Origin: Croceivirga sp009797885
GTDB taxonomy: Bacteria > Bacteroidota > Bacteroidia > Flavobacteriales > Flavobacteriaceae
NCBI GenBank assembly: GCA_045866215.1
Contig: AP035880.1
Coordinates: 5,084,001-5,148,000, forward strand
Direction: 5' to 3'
DNA length: 64,000 nucleotides
Part shown: piece after piece, positions 60,620-64,000 of the stretch
How the letters are laid out: the number at the start of each line of letters is the position of its first letter
How positions within the stretch are numbered: the first letter of the stretch is position 1
Position numbers and translations under genes: made by a program
The notes under the pieces: model-generated
Databases searched by the model: none
What the model was told of the DNA's origin: nothing
Seen by the model: only the letters and a program-made list of their open reading frames with translations

Positions 60620-61096
60620 TTACAGGATGTATTCAGGCGGAATATCAGGAATACCTCGGGCCAAGGAAATGGTGAAGGCGGTTTTATGTTCGATTGAAGC
60701 GAAATCCATAGCGATGTTTTCTTTTTCGGGAAATTCAATGGCATCATCCGAGACTTCATCCCAGACTTCAAATAAACCTGAATCCATGAAAGGCTCAAAT
60801 TGATTGGGTTCCACACTTACGGCCGCTGGAATCCCATCGGAGTGAATTTTCAGATGGATTAGCATACCATCAGGGATTCCTTGAGAATGCAAAAGGTGGC
60901 AACGCCAGTTGTGGTGATCAATATAACCACCTGCCAAGGGATACGATGCTTCAATAGCATAAGAAGTGGGATTTACCTGATTAAAACCCATCAGCCAATG
61001 TTCCTGATTTAGGTTCCGCAATGTATTGGAAGTAGGCAAAGATGATAGTGCAAAAGATGTACAGCACCAAAGGGAAATAATCAGGAGATATTTCAA
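60620..61096 (-). CDS. Small secreted protein, unknown function
   Basis: A 158-aa protein with a signal peptide (residues 1-16). It is mostly beta-rich and acidic, with HWLMGFNQVNPTSYAIEASY, GIPDGMLIHLKIHSDGIPAA and a histidine-rich region (IDHHNWRCHLLHSQG). I do not recognise a family. It lies alone between the DUF2490 gene and the histidine kinase gene. The His/Cys cluster may bind metal. Confidence 0.55.
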   Translation of the reverse strand: MKYLLIISLWCCTSFALSSLPTSNTLRNLNQEHWLMGFNQVNPTSYAIEASYPLAGGYIDHHNWRCHLLHSQGIPDGMLIHLKIHSDGIPAAVSVEPNQFEPFMDSGLFEVWDEVSDDAIEFPEKENIAMDFASIEHKTAFTISLARGIPDIPPEYIL

Positions 61097-61355
61097 GGGT
61101 TTGATTTTTTATGGAAATCGCACAATAATAGCGCCAAAAACACCTCACTTTAAGCTTTAACACTTTTTTAATAGTAGTATTCGCAAGGCTGATGGAAAAC
61201 CACAGTTGAAATGCACAGCCCATTATGGATTTTTCAGTGTTTCGGCCAATGGCCATTCCATGAAATTCCTATTTTTTTGGGTTCGGATTACCGTTCGTTT
61301 ACTCTTAATCCATCCGAATGGGAACTTCGCAAAAGGATAATGCTTACATTTAAGT

Positions 61356-64000
61356 ATGACCAGAATCCAAATTCTACTTCTTTTTTTTATTTCGGCTTGG
61401 GTTTGTCCACAATCAAAAACCGACAGTCTGGAGCAGCTGCTCTCTGCGGAGAAAGTGGATTCATCCAAGGTCAACATCTTATTGGACCTGGTAGCGGAAT
61501 ATCGATATGAAAATCCTGAAAAAGCGGAGCAGTATGTCCTGGACGCCCTAAAAATTGCCCATACGATCAATGATAAAAAACATGAAGTATCGGGACTGAT
61601 ATCCCGTGCCGACCTATTGACCGATGGTGCCAGTTTTGATTCCGCCATCACCTTCTTTAAACAAGCGCTTTCGATATCGGAACGAATAGGGTTCGGTGAC
61701 GGCAAGAGTGCGGCTTTGATTGGCCTGGGAAATACAAATACCAGAAAGGGGAATCTCGCCAAGGGTGCGGAATATCTTCGGCTAAACATTGCCTTCGCCA
61801 CTGAAATCAAAGATTCTGTAGGGCTTGCCAGTTCCTATAACAACCTGGGTAATATCTATAATGAACAAGGGGAATACAAAGCGGCAATGGAAGCCTACAC
61901 CGAAGCGGCAAAAATGAATACACAGATCGGCCATGAAAAACATGCGGCCATCAATATGGCCAATATGGGCATGATCTATCATAAACTTGAAAATTATGAA
62001 AATGCCCTAGCGTACTTCAAAAAAAGTGATAGCCTTTTCGTTAAGCTGGACTTTCAGGCAGGACGTGTGTTTGTCATGGAGAATATGGGCATTATTTTAA
62101 GAAATCAGGGCAAACCCGATGAAGCGCTGGTTCTATATCGGAAAGTCCTTGAAAGCTATGACAGATTGGGTCAAAAACGAGAGCTGTCACAGATATATAG
62201 TAAGATTGGAAATATTTATTCCGACAAAATGCAATCGGACAAAGCCGTTGAAAATTATCGCCGGTCCTTATCCATTGCCCGCGAAATCAACGATTCCATT
62301 GATATGGCCCATGGCAACCAGGCATTAGGTCGGGAATTCCTCTATTCCAAACAACTGGACAGTGCAGCAAAGTATGCCCAAAAAGCCATTGAAATTGCTC
62401 AACACATTGGTGCCCATCCGAATGAAATGGATGGTTACAAAACGCTATCAGAAGTGAATTACGCCAAGGGAAACCACCAAAAGGCGTATGACCTTAGACT
62501 TACATATGAGGAGCGAAAGGACAGTTTGTACACTTTGGAAAAGCGGGACCTGGCCGAAGAAATCGAGGCCAAATACCAAAACGAACAACAGGCCAAGGAA
62601 ATCGCCCTTTTGGCCTCTGAAAAAGAGGTGCAGGCATTGCAATTGGGCAAAAGAAAGAATGAACGCAATGCCTTTATTGCCATTGCGGTATTGATTCTTT
62701 TGTTGTCCATCCTATTGTACAACCAATACCGCGTAAAACAAAAGGCCAATAAAAAGCTTGAACAACTCAACCAATTGAAATCCAACTTTTTTTCCAACAT
62801 TTCCCACGAGTTTAGAACGCCTTTGACCTTGATCGAAGGCCCTATTGCCCATTTGGAGCAAAATCCTGAGGAAAATCTTGCCAAGGAAGACATCAAAATG
62901 ATACGCCGCAATACGAATAGGGTTTTGGGTCTGGTCAACCAACTATTGGACTTATCAAGAATGGATGAGGGCAAGCTGCGCTTAAAGTCCACGGAGGGTG
63001 ATGTCTTCAAATGTCTGAGAACTGCGGCGGTGTCCTTTAATTCCCACGCAGCACAGCGTAAAATGGATTATAGGGTAAAAGTGCCGAACGAAACACTTTG
63101 GGCATCTTTTGACCGTGATAAATTGGAAAAAATCGCCTACAACCTTTTGAGTAATGCATTTAAATTCAGTGATGATGGCGAGATGGTCGGCTTTGATGTG
63201 TCCTATTCCGGCCAGGAACTGCTGATCCAGGTTTCTGATTCCGGCAGGGGTATTGCCGACGATAAACTCCCTTTTGTTTTTGATCGCTTTTACCAGGTTG
63301 ATGGTAGTGCTACCAAGGATCGTGAGGGATCGGGCATTGGATTGTCCCTGTCAAAAGATTTAGTTGAGTTGATGGACGGCACCATTACTGTTTCCAGCGA
63401 AGAAGGCAAGGGCACTTATTTTACGGTCCATATTCCCATGGAGAAAATCAAGATGCCAAAAAGCAGGACGGATAGTGTTTCCGAACCCCTTGAGGACTAT
63501 AGGAACAAAAAAACCTTTGAGCTTTCCAAAACCGATGTCCGACAGCTGCCTAAAATCCTGGTCATTGAAGATAATGAGGATATGCGCCATTATATCAAAA
63601 AGCGGCTTTCCCACAACTATCGAATTGAGGAAGCAAAAGACGGGGCCAATGGTCTAAAAATGGCCGCCAATGATACTCCCGACCTCATCATAACCGATGT
63701 GATGATGCCAAAGATGGACGGCATGGCGCTATGCAAGAAGCTGAAGACCAATTTGGATACGAGCCATATTCCAATAATCATGCTCACGGCCAGAGCAGGT
63801 GTGGAAAATAAAATTGAGGGATTGGAAATGGGCGCCGATGCTTATTTGACCAAACCTTTTAGCTCCGAGGAACTATTGGCCCAGAGTAAGAACCTTATTG
63901 CCCAAAGATTGCGTTTACAAGAACATTACCTAAAGGATGGGCACATCATAACACCGGAAAAAATTACGGTCACGTCCTTGGACAAAAAGTTTTTGGAGTT
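61356..64000 (+). CDS. TPR-containing hybrid histidine kinase/response regulator, 3' end outside the window
   Basis: An open frame from ATG 61356 to the right edge (881 codons visible). It has a signal peptide (AWVCPQ), about six TPR repeats in the periplasm (about residues 75-370), one coiled-coil and membrane segment (about 390-460), then a HisKA domain with FFSNISHEFRTPLTLIEG near residue 478, an HATPase domain with SGRGIADDK and GSGIGLSLSKD, and a receiver domain with IITDVMMPKMDGMALC and LTKPF. In Bacteroidota such proteins usually end in an AraC-type DNA-binding domain; that end is outside the window. Confidence 0.93.
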   Translation, partial: MTRIQILLLFFISAWVCPQSKTDSLEQLLSAEKVDSSKVNILLDLVAEYRYENPEKAEQYVLDALKIAHTINDKKHEVSGLISRADLLTDGASFDSAITFFKQALSISERIGFGDGKSAALIGLGNTNTRKGNLAKGAEYLRLNIAFATEIKDSVGLASSYNNLGNIYNEQGEYKAAMEAYTEAAKMNTQIGHEKHAAINMANMGMIYHKLENYENALAYFKKSDSLFVKLDFQAGRVFVMENMGIILRNQGKPDEALVLYRKVLESYDRLGQKRELSQIYSKIGNIYSDKMQSDKAVENYRRSLSIAREINDSIDMAHGNQALGREFLYSKQLDSAAKYAQKAIEIAQHIGAHPNEMDGYKTLSEVNYAKGNHQKAYDLRLTYEERKDSLYTLEKRDLAEEIEAKYQNEQQAKEIALLASEKEVQALQLGKRKNERNAFIAIAVLILLLSILLYNQYRVKQKANKKLEQLNQLKSNFFSNISHEFRTPLTLIEGPIAHLEQNPEENLAKEDIKMIRRNTNRVLGLVNQLLDLSRMDEGKLRLKSTEGDVFKCLRTAAVSFNSHAAQRKMDYRVKVPNETLWASFDRDKLEKIAYNLLSNAFKFSDDGEMVGFDVSYSGQELLIQVSDSGRGIADDKLPFVFDRFYQVDGSATKDREGSGIGLSLSKDLVELMDGTITVSSEEGKGTYFTVHIPMEKIKMPKSRTDSVSEPLEDYRNKKTFELSKTDVRQLPKILVIEDNEDMRHYIKKRLSHNYRIEEAKDGANGLKMAANDTPDLIITDVMMPKMDGMALCKKLKTNLDTSHIPIIMLTARAGVENKIEGLEMGADAYLTKPFSSEELLAQSKNLIAQRLRLQEHYLKDGHIITPEKITVTSLDKKFLE

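Noticed and set aside
1..64000. CRISPR arrays, rRNA genes or toxin-antitoxin pairs
   Set aside because: No regularly spaced repeats, no rRNA signatures and no recognisable toxin-antitoxin pairs were seen.

Overview
This window looks like chromosomal DNA of a marine-type member of the Flavobacteriaceae (Bacteroidota). The evidence is the gene order at the left end (tpx, dgkA, ftsK, lolA, an LptF/G permease, ribB), an outer-membrane beta-barrel receptor of the kind common in Bacteroidota, many lipoproteins, a TPR hybrid histidine kinase, TAnnTTTG-type promoter elements and the general absence of Shine-Dalgarno sequences. The genus cannot be fixed from the sequence alone.

Layout. Positions 1-8700 are a conserved core block: tpx (cut by the left edge), dgkA, ftsK, lolA, lptF/G and a RibB-type gene on the plus strand, then a DegT-type aminotransferase and a TauE/SafE permease on the minus strand, and a tRNA-Ser(UGA). 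From the tRNA to about 58.8 kb the window is accessory in character. It holds nine AraC-family regulators, one Crp/Fnr regulator, five beta-lactamase-fold serine hydrolases (one broken), several oxidoreductases, two S41 peptidases, small secreted proteins and gene remnants. The final part (59.0-64.0 kb) holds a small lipoprotein, a DUF2490 outer-membrane protein, a small secreted protein and the start of a TPR hybrid histidine kinase cut by the right edge.

The genes form small regulator-plus-target modules. The minus-strand run from 14.5 to 9.3 kb carries an AhpD-like protein, a Crp/Fnr regulator, a YdcZ-type exporter, a GNAT acetyltransferase, a nitroreductase, an outer-membrane protein, a quinone-reductase-like flavoprotein and a DoxX-like membrane protein, which reads as a redox or electrophile stress module. 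An AraC/MFS/pirin/porin run lies at 32.5-28.0 kb. AraC plus aldo-keto reductase plus Tat-exported SDR lies at 33.1-36.3 kb. AraC plus a second exported SDR, a cytosolic SDR and an amidohydrolase lipoprotein lies at 42.5-46.8 kb. AraC regulators also lie beside serine hydrolases at 18-20.6, 39-42 and 50-52.9 kb.

Points of most interest are the copies of the tRNA-Ser 3' end at 8992, 32787 and (weaker) 46897, each followed by a terminator-like hairpin, which suggest stepwise island accretion at the tRNA; a 54-aa gene beside an FtsX-type permease with a related relic beside an FtsX-type permease remnant; a nonsense-mutated hydrolase fused by deletion to that permease tail; two exported SDRs; a hydrolase carrying a CBM48-like domain; and candidate AraC operators. 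No integrase, transposase, CRISPR array, rRNA or plasmid gene was seen.
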